From Pantoea sp. AS-PWVM4 (GTDB lineage Bacteria; Pseudomonadota; Gammaproteobacteria; Enterobacterales; Enterobacteriaceae), in the NCBI RefSeq assembly GCF_000468095.1, contig NZ_ASZC01000006.1, positions 62,001-126,000 of the forward strand: a stretch of DNA of 64,000 nucleotides, given 5' to 3'. The notes below the pieces were generated by a model. That model did not search any database. It worked only from the letters and a program-made list of their open reading frames with translations, and was not told the origin of the DNA. The stretch's first letter is position 1. Every line of letters begins with the position of its first letter. Below are positions 8,659-17,345 of this stretch, in pieces. Made by a program: the position numbers and the translations under genes.

Positions 8659-9564
8659 TTATGTCCTCACCAGAAATCGCTGACTCACCATTCCGCCAAA
8701 TACATTAATCAGCAGACCGAGAATAATCACCGTAGCGCCTAACATTTGCTGCATCGACAGGGTTTCTCCCAAAATCAATGCTGCGCTGAGAATCCCCACC
8801 ACCGGCACCAGTAACGAGAGCGGAGCGACGCGCCAGGTTTCATAGCGGCTGAGCAAATTGCCCCAAATGGCATAACCGACAATGGTGGCGACAAACGCCA
8901 GGTAGATCAGTGCCAGCACGGTTTGCAGTGAAATATGCACCAGACTGCTGACTATCGCCGCCTCGCCCTCGAACCACCATGAGCAGGCGAAGAACGGCAG
9001 CATAGGCACCAGCGCACTCCACACCACCAGCGACATGACCGGGACTTTGCTGTTACGCAGGATAATCTTGTTGGTGATATTGCCTAACCCCCACGACAGC
9101 GCTGCGGCCAGCGTTAGCATCATCGTGGTCAGCGTAATCCCTGCGGTGGTTTGCCCCTCCATACCGGCAGTGGCAAGCATAAACATACCGAGGGTGGCGA
9201 CTACGATCCCGGCGATATGGTTCCAGCGCAGCTTCTCAGCCAGCAATAGCGCGCCGAGCAACAGGGTAAAAAATGCCTGAGCTTGCACCACCAGCGACGC
9301 CAGCCCGGCGGGCATGCCAAGTTTGATGGCAAGAAACAGAAATGCAAACTGACCAAAGCTGATGGTCATGCCGTACACCACCAGCCAGCGTAGCGGGATG
9401 TTTGGTCGTTTAACAAAGAAGATCGCCGGGAATGCCACCAGAGTAAAACGCAGTCCCGCCAGTAAAAACGGGGGCATGCCATGCAGCCCCAACTTAATCA
9501 CCACAAAATTGACACCCCAGGCCAGCACGACACACAGGGCTAATAATAGATCTTTAACTGACAT
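8659..9564 (-). CDS. eamA: EamA-family amino-acid exporter
   Basis: About 301 residues from the ATG at 9564, preceded by AGAAGGAA; the upstream 21 codons of open frame lack a ribosome site. Ten hydrophobic segments form two EamA repeats. Many blocks match E. coli EamA (YdeD), the O-acetylserine/cysteine exporter: PAGLASLVVQAQAFFTLLLGA, LAFVATIVGYAIWG, RYETWRVAPLSLLVPVVGI. It is the last gene of a six-gene operon, starting 20 bases after the YeaK-like gene. By position it probably exports the product of the biosynthetic genes upstream. It could instead be the housekeeping EamA, but no other operon logic links it to cysteine metabolism here. Confidence 0.85.
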   Translation of the reverse strand: MSVKDLLLALCVVLAWGVNFVVIKLGLHGMPPFLLAGLRFTLVAFPAIFFVKRPNIPLRWLVVYGMTISFGQFAFLFLAIKLGMPAGLASLVVQAQAFFTLLLGALLLAEKLRWNHIAGIVVATLGMFMLATAGMEGQTTAGITLTTMMLTLAAALSWGLGNITNKIILRNSKVPVMSLVVWSALVPMLPFFACSWWFEGEAAIVSSLVHISLQTVLALIYLAFVATIVGYAIWGNLLSRYETWRVAPLSLLVPVVGILSAALILGETLSMQQMLGATVIILGLLINVFGGMVSQRFLVRT

Positions 9565-9584
9565 AACAATTCCTTCTGCCGCGA

Positions 9585-10085
9585 TCAGGCGGTCGCCGTC
9601 ACGGGGGTGGCGATTTCTGCACAACATTCATCGCCGACTACACGAAAATAATCATCCACATTCAGCGCTACCGAGCGCTCCAGTTCACCTGCGTTGAACC
9701 ACAGGGTACCGACATCGCGCAGACGCGTATCGACGCGCAACGCCAGCCGGTCATCAAAACTAAAGGGGGGCACTGCTCCCATCACGCACTGCGTCAGTTC
9801 CTGGGCTTTTTCCGGTGCGGCGAAGCTCGATTTCTTGCCACCAATGGCACGCGCCGCGCTTTTGAAGTTGATTTTGCAATCACCGGGGACAATCGCCAGC
9901 AGATAACGGGACTCCGCCCCTTCTGGCATGGTCACCTCCAGCACCATCGCCTTCGCGGCCTGATTCAGCTCATTGCCGCGGATCTCACTGATGACATCGG
10001 TCTGACCGATGGCCTCATGCTCGACCACACGGAAATTCGCCTGATGTTGCTCCAACTGCGCGATCAATTTTTCATAGGTTGTCAT
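9585..10085 (-). CDS. YbaK/YeaK-type aminoacyl-tRNA deacylase
   Basis: 166 residues from the second ATG (10085), which has GAGGAG 6 bases upstream; the ATG at 10091 would abut it. The fold is that of the YbaK/ProX editing domain. Conserved features visible are FRVVEHEAIGQTD.VSEIRG near residues 18-36, QAAKAMVLEV with the catalytic-region lysine near 45, KSAARAIGGKKSSFA and CVMGAVPPFSF. The closest recalled relative is E. coli YeaK, which hydrolyses mischarged Ser-tRNA(Ala). Such trans-editing enzymes remove a wrong amino acid from tRNA in the cytoplasm. It lies between the 2OG oxygenase (29-base gap) and the exporter (20-base gap), so it may clear tRNA charged with the operon's own unusual amino acid. 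That role is inference. Confidence 0.85.
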   Translation of the reverse strand: MTTYEKLIAQLEQHQANFRVVEHEAIGQTDVISEIRGNELNQAAKAMVLEVTMPEGAESRYLLAIVPGDCKINFKSAARAIGGKKSSFAAPEKAQELTQCVMGAVPPFSFDDRLALRVDTRLRDVGTLWFNAGELERSVALNVDDYFRVVGDECCAEIATPVTATA

Positions 10086-10114
10086 CTTCATCTCCTCGTA
10101 TGACGGGCCACGGG

Positions 10115-10915
10115 TTAACTCCAGGCAATCGCGTGCTTCATCTTTTTGTCGGTCAGACCAAAGAAGAAGCCCATGGTGATGCGCGTATCGCCTTCCACCC
10201 GATCAATTTCATGATAAAAAGCAGGGTTAAACAGATAGATATCGCCGCTGCGTGGTGAAAACTCACAAGTCTCGCAATGTTCAACAACGCCACTCTGGTA
10301 GCCCAGTTCGCCAGGTGTTTTGAAACGCTCATCCACCGGCTGCCATTTCTTATTAAAGATGCGTAGTTCTCCACCGGCGTTGCACTCTTGCAGGCACACC
10401 ACGCAACTCAGTTGATGCAAAATGTCGGTGACCGCCAGGCCACTGCCTGCCGCATCGCGCACGATGTTGTCGTTGTGCAATGGGTTGGCGACGCCGTTGG
10501 CATGGAAACGCACGATCGAACCCGCATAGTCACCATGCCGGGGGTCGGTGGCGGTTTTCAGGCTCTCCAGCCGTAAGGCGTGTTTCACCCAGTTGTAAAC
10601 CTGATCACGCAGGCAGTGCAGCGAGGGCGGCAAAGCGGGCTGAATGTCGCGTAATTCAGTGAAATAGTTTTCCGGCGCAGCGGTGTGCTTCGCCAGATAG
10701 GGGCCAAGGGTGGTGAGCGCACCATTGGGATAGTGCGACACCCGCACCTTCTCGCGGCAAAGTTGCAGGTCATCCACTGCCGCTTCACGGACTTCCGGGG
10801 TCAGGAAATTACGCAGTACCAGCAGCGGTACGCGCGCAGTCACAATGTCATCCAGCCAGGTACTTTCCACAAACATTTTGGGGTTAATCACGCGTATCTG
10901 ATTGAAAATGGCCAT
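10115..10915 (-). CDS. 2-oxoglutarate/Fe(II)-dependent oxygenase
   Basis: 266 residues from the ATG at 10915, which has GGAG 8 bases upstream; a GTG at 10924 overlapping the previous stop is an alternative. The Fe-binding facial triad is visible as PLHNDN (His147, Asp149) and FYHEID (His235). An Arg about ten residues later (DTRITMGFFFG, Arg245) would bind 2-oxoglutarate. The C-terminal double-stranded beta-helix pattern GGELRIFN...SGDIYLFNP is typical. These enzymes hydroxylate, desaturate or cyclise amino acids and peptides. It is placed in the middle of the operon behind amide-forming enzymes, so a tailoring step on a small amide is likely. The substrate cannot be read from the sequence. 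Confidence 0.85.
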   Translation of the reverse strand: MAIFNQIRVINPKMFVESTWLDDIVTARVPLLVLRNFLTPEVREAAVDDLQLCREKVRVSHYPNGALTTLGPYLAKHTAAPENYFTELRDIQPALPPSLHCLRDQVYNWVKHALRLESLKTATDPRHGDYAGSIVRFHANGVANPLHNDNIVRDAAGSGLAVTDILHQLSCVVCLQECNAGGELRIFNKKWQPVDERFKTPGELGYQSGVVEHCETCEFSPRSGDIYLFNPAFYHEIDRVEGDTRITMGFFFGLTDKKMKHAIAWS

Positions 10916-10920
10916 GCTGT

Positions 10921-11628
10921 TCACTCCGACAAAGGAATTTCATGAAGTTCATGGTTGCTCATACGACGCCATTCCGACGCCGTGCCCAGTGCTGCAATGG
11001 GTTCAGAAGAGATAAAGGTGCGGTCGTGCTGTTTGTAGTGATGCAGGGTGAAATAATCGGGATAAGGGGTATCTGTGGGATGCCATTGCCATGCCCAGGC
11101 TTTCTCGCGGGTGACAAAAATCGCGTTGGCCGCACTGCCGCCAGGTGCTACCTGTGCCATTTTGTCGCGCAGATAATCGCGGGTGAAATCAGACGGGGTC
11201 GCGCGGTCAACGATGTATTCAAGGTATTCCGCCGAATCGAAGCGTGACTCCGCCATGCCGAGCTGCTGGTAAACCGTTGGTAAAAAGCCGTTGTGCATCA
11301 TGTACCACTGCGTCTGGCCACTGGTGCGCCACAGCGGATGCGAAAATTCGATACCGTGGTTTTTGCTCAAGGTGGCATGGCGCACATGCACCGCCAGAAA
11401 ACGGCCTCGCAGGCGATCGACATCAATACCCGGTAGCGCATCGGCAAACATGCCGGTGCCGTGTAGCGTGCGAATTTTTCCCTGCTCGATCCACAGCATT
11501 CCCCAGCCGTTTGGGTGCTGCTTGATTGGGCCATCATGGGTCGCGGTTTCACCACAACTCATGGCGCGCGCCGCCTCCAGTACCGCAGCGGCATCAAACT
11601 GACCGTGCGCCAGAATCATTCTGCACAT
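10921..11628 (-). CDS. Stand-alone class II glutamine amidotransferase
   Basis: 235 residues beginning Met-Cys-Arg. The cysteine at position 2 becomes the N-terminal nucleophile of Ntn-type glutaminases after Met removal. Further signature blocks are NGWGMLWI near 42, RGRFLAVHVRHAT (the glutamine-binding Arg) near 75-87, and the HNGFLP element near 112. The protein is only the glutaminase half of an asparagine-synthetase-like enzyme. The synthetase half appears to be the PP-loop protein two genes upstream, so ammonia would be passed between separate polypeptides. Its start overlaps the end of the ATP-grasp gene by 13 bases, implying translational coupling. Related small GATases such as YafJ exist with unknown roles. 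Confidence 0.88.
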   Translation of the reverse strand: MCRMILAHGQFDAAAVLEAARAMSCGETATHDGPIKQHPNGWGMLWIEQGKIRTLHGTGMFADALPGIDVDRLRGRFLAVHVRHATLSKNHGIEFSHPLWRTSGQTQWYMMHNGFLPTVYQQLGMAESRFDSAEYLEYIVDRATPSDFTRDYLRDKMAQVAPGGSAANAIFVTREKAWAWQWHPTDTPYPDYFTLHHYKQHDRTFISSEPIAALGTASEWRRMSNHELHEIPLSE

Positions 11629-12893
11629 AGCAAATCCCCCCGAGTGGCAAAAGACGGAACCGCAAGAATCTGATGGAAGGTCGCCAGAATGTCGTCGCGG
11701 CTGTTACCCGGCAGACGGAAGGTGGCGAGGATGCCCGCATGGCGGGTCAAATCGGCATACAATGAGGATCGCGGTGATACCTCCAGCGCGGGCAGATTGA
11801 GCGGTGGCAGTAGCTGGCCGCGCTGCTGTTGCGCGATCCAGCTTTCTGCCTGGTGATATTGCAGCGGCTGGCGCAAACGCAGACGACCTACCGCCGACGC
11901 CTGTTGATTGAAATGCAGCTCAGGCATACCCTGTCCTGCTTCGATCTGAAATGCCACGTCGGCCCAGTTGATGCCAGTCACTTCCTCAACCAGGTTCACC
12001 ACACCCATGCCCGACAGGCGGAAACCCATTTCGAGAAAATGCGGTTCGCCATTGACCACGATGAAATCGATATGGAAAGCGCCCTGACGGTAGCCAAAAG
12101 TTTCACAACAGAAACTCATCAGGCTGGCAAAGGCCGCAGGCAGTTGCTGTGCGGCCATCGCCACATGGCCGGATTCGTAAAAGCTGATGCTGCCATCGGC
12201 GTCGCTATGATGCTCAATCACCTTCTGGCAACAGGTCAGGGCTACCGCGTGGCCATTATCTACCACACCCTGTAATGAATATTCGTCGCCGCACAGCCAG
12301 CTCTCGACGATATAGCCCGAGAACCCACGTCCACCGTAATTCATGGTATCGACCAGTTTGTTAATCACGGTATCCAGTTGGCTGGCTTCCTCGACCATCC
12401 AGACACCGAGGCCGCCGCCGCCATCGACCGGCTTGATCACGCAGGGGTAGAGCAGCGCTTCCCGCGCGTCGCGGATACTGAGCGGCGAGGCAAAAAAGCG
12501 AAACTCTGGTTGGGGGAAACGCGGCCAGGCCTTACGCAGCGCCATGCGTTGCGCGTATTTGTCCGGCGGGATAAAGCAGGGGCCGGCATCCGGGCCAGCC
12601 AGCATCTCACGCACCCGACCGGCGCTGGCGTTATAGGCTTCAAAGCCCGCCAGCACCACCTGTGGATGTTCCAGCAGCCCGGCATGCAGGCACGCCTGTA
12701 GCACATCCCAGGGGTTTTCCGGTCGATCCAGCCGCACGATCAGATCGAACGGCAAGGTCTGGCTGAGGGACTGGTAATCGACAAAATCCCCCATCTCCGC
12801 CAGAACAGTGAAATAACCTTCGCGCTTTGCCACCGCGCAGTACGGATTTTGCCCGTCGCGGGTGGCGCCAATCTGCAGGAAAATCTTTCTCAT
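11616..12893 (-). CDS. ATP-grasp carboxylate-amine ligase
   Basis: 425 residues. The central ATP-grasp fold shows the flexible glycine loop PCVIKPVDGGGGLGV (about 150-164) and the magnesium-binding end HIDF...HFLEMGFRLSG (about 274-295, Asp276 and Glu288). These are typical of ligases that activate a carboxylate as acyl-phosphate and join it to an amine, as in carnosine synthase-like and L-amino-acid ligases. The N-terminal 100 residues resemble a Rossmann-like pre-ATP-grasp domain. The start has AAGG 7 bases upstream. It follows the PP-loop gene by 17 bases and overlaps the amidotransferase gene. The likely role is forming a peptide-like or amide bond in the metabolite built by this operon. 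Confidence 0.87.
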   Translation of the reverse strand: MRKIFLQIGATRDGQNPYCAVAKREGYFTVLAEMGDFVDYQSLSQTLPFDLIVRLDRPENPWDVLQACLHAGLLEHPQVVLAGFEAYNASAGRVREMLAGPDAGPCFIPPDKYAQRMALRKAWPRFPQPEFRFFASPLSIRDAREALLYPCVIKPVDGGGGLGVWMVEEASQLDTVINKLVDTMNYGGRGFSGYIVESWLCGDEYSLQGVVDNGHAVALTCCQKVIEHHSDADGSISFYESGHVAMAAQQLPAAFASLMSFCCETFGYRQGAFHIDFIVVNGEPHFLEMGFRLSGMGVVNLVEEVTGINWADVAFQIEAGQGMPELHFNQQASAVGRLRLRQPLQYHQAESWIAQQQRGQLLPPLNLPALEVSPRSSLYADLTRHAGILATFRLPGNSRDDILATFHQILAVPSFATRGDLLCAE

Positions 12894-12910
12894 CGGTTGG
12901 CCTTACCGGG

Positions 12911-14377
12911 TTAACGCCCGGAAATCACTTCTGTGACGATGTCCTGCAGGACACCATTGTTAACCTGAATCACCGCTTTGTGCGGGTCGAAGCGCAGCAC
13001 GCGCGACAGGGCATCCTGCTGCTGGTTATCCAGCAATGAACTCACCTGCGCGCTTTGCCAGCAGTGACGCATCTGCGCGATGGTCAGGCCGGAAAGTTGC
13101 TCCAGTTGTTGTGCCAACAGCAGATGGCTGCTGTTGCCTTCCAGCAAGGCACGCACCGCCGCTTCTTCCGGCGCGTCCGGCAACTGTTGCAGCCAGGCTT
13201 TCAGTTGGCGGCCACCGGCGATAAACGGCGAATAAATCATGCACACCAACTGGGTTTCATCGAGACCAAATGCCTGTTCGGCAAACTGCGTTGCCCGCTG
13301 CCGCGCACGCGCAATCGCGGCATCGTCCTGATAACGTGCCGCCATTTCGCTGATCAGCTGTGGTGGAAAATCTTTTTGCTGCATCAACCCCAGCGCAAAG
13401 CGTGCATATTCGCGCACGCCTTCGGCGTAGCTACGCTGCAACAGGGTTTCTGCGCGCAGGCCGCGAATATGGGCCATTAATGTCGGGTTGCCGCAGTCTG
13501 ATTCCGAGAAGCTGAACATCAGTTCATCGAAGCGGAACTGCATAAACTCAGTGAGCAGCGTCCAGTGCGCCCCCGCTTCATACGCGGTGTCCTGATAGAT
13601 ATTGAAGAACAGCGGATCGCGCTCAAGCTGCCAGGTGATGCGGTGCGCGGGGGTAACCTGATCGACACCGTAGACATCGCTAAAGTAGCGTTGCGCCACG
13701 CCATCCAGGGTTTGCAGAAAGCCGCTAAAGCCGCGTGATTTATCCGCCACCGGTGCGTTAAACAGCCGGGAGAGGTGGCGCGCCCAGGCGAGGTAAGCGG
13801 TTTGTTCCTGTGGCGAATCGCCGGTGATGATCATATCCACCCCGCCATCGTAGTGCGCCGCGAGGCCAAAGGAGTTCACCATGCTGAGGTTGCAGGCGTT
13901 GCAAAAGGTGGAACGTGCATCGGCGCGGAAGCGGTGGCCGTTCATCAGCACATCGCTGCGATTCTGCTGGCGTACCGCTTCCGGCATCGGCAAATAACGG
14001 GAAAAAGGGCGAATCTGTAATCCGTCGGTCACCAGGCATTCGGTAAAGTCGTCATGGTGGATATGCAGCGCGCGATAAACGCGATCGATGTTCTCCATCA
14101 CGCTGTCGTTCATTGCCGCGTGGCGGTTGGTGCTGATACGGAGCTGAAAGGTGCTCCCCCGCTGTTGCCAGATCAGCCCCTGGATGTAGCGGACATACGC
14201 CACCATATAGCTGCTGTCTTTGCCGCCGCCATAGGCGAGCAGCACGCGATTGTTTTCGGGGTGGTGCGTATCGGGTAGCGCGGCGAGCAAACGGCGGGAA
14301 CAAGCCTGGGCAGATGCGAGAATGGCGGGGGATAGATATCCTTCAATTTCTCTCATCATGGTGGACAGATTATTCAT
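12911..14377 (-). CDS. PP-loop ATP pyrophosphatase (amide synthetase half)
   Basis: 488 residues, first gene of the six-gene operon. The PP-loop LLAYGGGKDSSYMVAYV lies at about 47-63, matching the SGGxDS adenylating loop of N-type ATP pyrophosphatases. A CNAC pair at 159-162 followed by ITGDSPQEQ at about 184-192 recalls the sugar and tRNA amidotransferase branch (WbpG-like) more than AsnB. The protein lacks its own glutaminase domain, which is supplied by the separate class II gene downstream. It would adenylate a carboxyl or keto group for attack by ammonia or sulphur. The C-terminal 200 residues are helical and not recognised. A start at 14377 is supported by an AAAGGA a little far upstream. 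The true substrate is unknown. Confidence 0.82.
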   Translation of the reverse strand: MNNLSTMMREIEGYLSPAILASAQACSRRLLAALPDTHHPENNRVLLAYGGGKDSSYMVAYVRYIQGLIWQQRGSTFQLRISTNRHAAMNDSVMENIDRVYRALHIHHDDFTECLVTDGLQIRPFSRYLPMPEAVRQQNRSDVLMNGHRFRADARSTFCNACNLSMVNSFGLAAHYDGGVDMIITGDSPQEQTAYLAWARHLSRLFNAPVADKSRGFSGFLQTLDGVAQRYFSDVYGVDQVTPAHRITWQLERDPLFFNIYQDTAYEAGAHWTLLTEFMQFRFDELMFSFSESDCGNPTLMAHIRGLRAETLLQRSYAEGVREYARFALGLMQQKDFPPQLISEMAARYQDDAAIARARQRATQFAEQAFGLDETQLVCMIYSPFIAGGRQLKAWLQQLPDAPEEAAVRALLEGNSSHLLLAQQLEQLSGLTIAQMRHCWQSAQVSSLLDNQQQDALSRVLRFDPHKAVIQVNNGVLQDIVTEVISGR

Positions 14378-14490
14378 TTTTCACTTTTTCCTTTGGCTAA
14401 TAAAATCGCTATTGCCTTGAACACGGCAACATTGCGGGTAAAGGGCCACGAAGGTGCTTGGGAATGAATGTCTCAGTCTTCATGCTGCGC

Positions 14491-14505
14491 GGCTGGGTGC
14501 CAGCC
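14491..14505. promoter_or_regulatory. Inverted repeat in the divergent control region
   Basis: GGCTGG and CCAGCC separated by GTG lie in the 227 bases between the PP-loop gene and the MocR regulator. The position suits an operator shared by the two divergent promoters, although MocR proteins often bind direct repeats, so this is tentative. Confidence 0.4.
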
Positions 14506-14604
14506 ACCGATACGCAAGGTGATTGATTTAACAGATGCAGCCTAAACTACTTTGAATGTAATCTGATGGATACGCACAGATCAGCACGATATGGGGTGGA
14601 ACAG

Positions 14605-16059
14605 ATGGCGGGTGAGACGGAAGAACAGGAGAGTCAGAGCAGTCGTTACCGTCAGATAGCAGAACAGATCAAACAGGCGATTCTCAGCGGATCGCTGCCG
14701 CCAGACAGTCGCTTACCCTCGGTGCGCACGCTGGCTACGCAGTACCATGTCAGCATGACCACCGCGCTCAAAACATTACGCACACTTGAGGATGAACACT
14801 ATGCGGTGGCACGTCCCAAGTCCGGCTTTTTTGTGGCACCACGCAAGGCCGACAAAAAGTTGCCGTTGGTCAGCCATGAACAACCGCGTGAAATCGCGCC
14901 GTTGGATGAGCAGACCGAACTGCATCTGGCGATGGTGGGTTCGGATTGTCGCGTGAGGCTGGACCTGGCAAACGGCGATATCTCGCTGTATCCGGTTAAG
15001 AAAATTGGTCTGCTGATGCGTCAGATGGGGTACAGCAAACCGGCGCTGCTCGGGAATACCGTTAAGGGTACTGGCTATGCACCGTTGAAGGCGGAAATTG
15101 CCCGCCGTGCGGTGGATTATGGCTGCAACATCAACGCCGATGACATCCTGATCACCAACGGTTGTATTGAGGCGATCTCGCTGTCGCTGCGCGCCACCAC
15201 CCGTCCCGGTGATATCGTGGCGGTGGAATCACCCTGTTATTTTGTGTTGTTGCAGATGCTGCACAACCTCAATCTACGGGTGATTGAAGTGGAGGCGGGC
15301 GCGGAAGGCTACGTCAACGTTGAGAAACTGACGACGTTGTTCCAGCGCAAAGCGGTGCAGGCGTATCTCAGCCTCAACAACATCAATAACCCGCTTGGTA
15401 AAAGCATCCCCAACGAACAAAAGGCCTACATTGCACGTCAGGCCGACGAAAACGATGTGGTGATCATTGAGGATGATATCTTCGGTGATACCGCCTTTGG
15501 TGAACGCCGTCCGTTCCCGATGCGCGCCTTCAGCCCGAACGTCATTCTGTGCAGCGGCTTCTCGAAAACGGTGGCGCCAGGTATCCGTATTGGCTGGGTG
15601 CACAGCGTCAATTACATGCGCAAAATCGCCTCGCTGAAATACACCTCGACGATGGGGACTTCGGTGCTGTCGCAGGCGGCGATTGCTGAGCTGCTGCGTA
15701 ATGGCGGCTACGATGCCCATCTGCGTAAGCTGCGGCGTGAACTGGCGAATCAGATTCACCATATGCGTCAGGCGGTGCTGCGTTATTTCCCGGCGGGAAC
15801 GCGCGTGTCTGATCCCGAAGGCGGCTACGTACTGTGGGTGGAGATGCCGATGCAGGCGTTAAACGTGCGTGCGCTGTTTCTCAAAGCACGCAATGCCGGG
15901 ATTGGCATTGCGCCGGGGCATATTTTTGCCACCGACCACCGCTATGATCACTGCTTCCGACTGAACGCCGGATTTGGCTGGAATGAGGAAGTGGAGCAGG
16001 CAATTCGACAACTGGCACAGTGGTGCCAGCTGTCATTGCTGGAAGCGAGGCAGGATTAG
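14605..16059 (+). CDS. MocR/PdxR-type GntR-aminotransferase regulator
   Basis: About 484 residues. The N-terminal winged helix (SSRYRQIAEQIKQAILSGSLPPDSRLPSVRTLATQYHVSMTTALKTLRTLE) is of GntR type. A fold-type-I aminotransferase domain follows, carrying the PLP-binding motif SGFSKTVAPGIRIGW with its lysine and the NNINNPLG substrate segment. Such proteins use PLP or PLP-amino-acid adducts as effectors. The ATG at 14605 has GGGGTGG upstream; an ATG at 14566 would add 13 residues but lacks a ribosome site. It is divergent from the six-gene operon, so it probably controls that operon in response to an amino acid. Its stop overlaps the end of convergent avtA by 4 bases. Confidence 0.9.
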   Translation: MAGETEEQESQSSRYRQIAEQIKQAILSGSLPPDSRLPSVRTLATQYHVSMTTALKTLRTLEDEHYAVARPKSGFFVAPRKADKKLPLVSHEQPREIAPLDEQTELHLAMVGSDCRVRLDLANGDISLYPVKKIGLLMRQMGYSKPALLGNTVKGTGYAPLKAEIARRAVDYGCNINADDILITNGCIEAISLSLRATTRPGDIVAVESPCYFVLLQMLHNLNLRVIEVEAGAEGYVNVEKLTTLFQRKAVQAYLSLNNINNPLGKSIPNEQKAYIARQADENDVVIIEDDIFGDTAFGERRPFPMRAFSPNVILCSGFSKTVAPGIRIGWVHSVNYMRKIASLKYTSTMGTSVLSQAAIAELLRNGGYDAHLRKLRRELANQIHHMRQAVLRYFPAGTRVSDPEGGYVLWVEMPMQALNVRALFLKARNAGIGIAPGHIFATDHRYDHCFRLNAGFGWNEEVEQAIRQLAQWCQLSLLEARQD

Positions 16060-17303
16060 GCGCGCCAGGCGTCTTCGATCTCTTGCGCCAGAATCTGCAC
16101 CGCGTGTTCAATGCTTGCTGCGTCCGGCACATAATTCATGCGCATACATTGATGGGTATGCGGCCACTCCTGTTCCAGGCCCGGGAAGAAGAAATGCCCC
16201 GGCACCATCAGTACGCCGCGCGCCTTCAGCCGTTGATATAGCGCTTCGGTGCTGATCGGCAGGTCACGGAACCACAGCCAGAGGAAAATCGCCCCTTCTG
16301 GTTTGTGGATCAGGCAGCGATCTTCCGGCAAATAGCGGCGCAGGATGGCGATCGTCTCGCTAACCTTATGCTGATAAAACGGCTTGATCACCTGTTCTGA
16401 CAGGCGTAATAAATCGCCGCGCGCAATCATTTCGTTCGCCATCGCCGGGCCGATGCTCCCCGGTGCCAGGCTGATGATGCCGTTCATATTGCCGATCGCG
16501 CTGATGGTGTTTTCATCGGCAACGATAATGCCGCAACGCGCCCCCGGCAGGCCGAGTTTCGACAGGCTCATGCACAGAATAATGTTGGGATTCCACAGTG
16601 GGCGCGCTTCGCTGAAGATAATGCCGGGGAAGGGCACGCCGTAGGCGTTATCGATCAACAGCGGAACTTCATGTTGCTGCGCCAGCGCATCCAGTTGTAA
16701 CAGCTCGTCATCGGTGATGACATTGCCGGTGGGGTTGGTCGGACGCGAAACGCAAATCAGACCGATATCATCATTCAGCGGCAGGTGGTCAAAATCAACG
16801 TGATATTTGAACTGGCCTTCCGGCAGCAATTCAATGTTCGGCTTGGCAGAAACAAACAGCCCTTCCTCCAGCCCGGCGTCGGCGTAACCGAGATACTCCG
16901 GTGCCAGCGGGAACAGTACGCGTTTTTTGCTGCCGTCGGCGCGGTGTCCGGCGAACAGATTAAACAGATAGAAAAATGCGCTCTGGCTGCCGTTGGTCAG
17001 GGCGATATTTTGCGCCGTCAGCGGCCAGCCAAATTCGTCGCGTAACATCTTCGCCAGCGCATCAAGCAGCAACGCTTTGCCGCGTGGGCCGTCGTAGTTG
17101 CACAGCGCTTCGCTCAGTTTGCCTTCCTGATGCATCTGCTGCAAAAGCTGGTGGAAATAGTCATTCATTTCCGGGATTTGTGCCGGATTACCGCCGCCGA
17201 GCATGATGGTGCCGGGGGTACGCAATCCTTCCCCCATATCTTCCATCAGACGTGAGATGCCGGAATGTTGCGTAAATTTGTCGCCGAACTGAGAAAAAGA
17301 CAT
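16056..17303 (-). CDS. avtA: Valine-pyruvate aminotransferase AvtA
   Basis: 415 residues matching E. coli AvtA (transaminase C) from end to end, including the N-terminal FGDKFTQHSGISRLMEDMGEG and the PLP-lysine motif MSLSKLGLPGARCG near residue 240. The cytoplasmic enzyme exchanges amino groups between valine or alpha-aminobutyrate and alanine/pyruvate. In E. coli avtA sits near malS, bax and xylR; here those neighbours are missing and the gene lies between the MocR regulator and the kgu operon, about 94 bases past the ghrB stop. It might supply or use 2-oxoacids or alanine for the neighbouring biosynthetic operon, but it looks like the normal housekeeping gene. Confidence 0.95.
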   Translation of the reverse strand: MSFSQFGDKFTQHSGISRLMEDMGEGLRTPGTIMLGGGNPAQIPEMNDYFHQLLQQMHQEGKLSEALCNYDGPRGKALLLDALAKMLRDEFGWPLTAQNIALTNGSQSAFFYLFNLFAGHRADGSKKRVLFPLAPEYLGYADAGLEEGLFVSAKPNIELLPEGQFKYHVDFDHLPLNDDIGLICVSRPTNPTGNVITDDELLQLDALAQQHEVPLLIDNAYGVPFPGIIFSEARPLWNPNIILCMSLSKLGLPGARCGIIVADENTISAIGNMNGIISLAPGSIGPAMANEMIARGDLLRLSEQVIKPFYQHKVSETIAILRRYLPEDRCLIHKPEGAIFLWLWFRDLPISTEALYQRLKARGVLMVPGHFFFPGLEQEWPHTHQCMRMNYVPDAASIEHAVQILAQEIEDAWRA

Positions 17304-17345
17304 AGCAGGTTAAAACATTGTGATGACTGATTGGGGACAACCATA

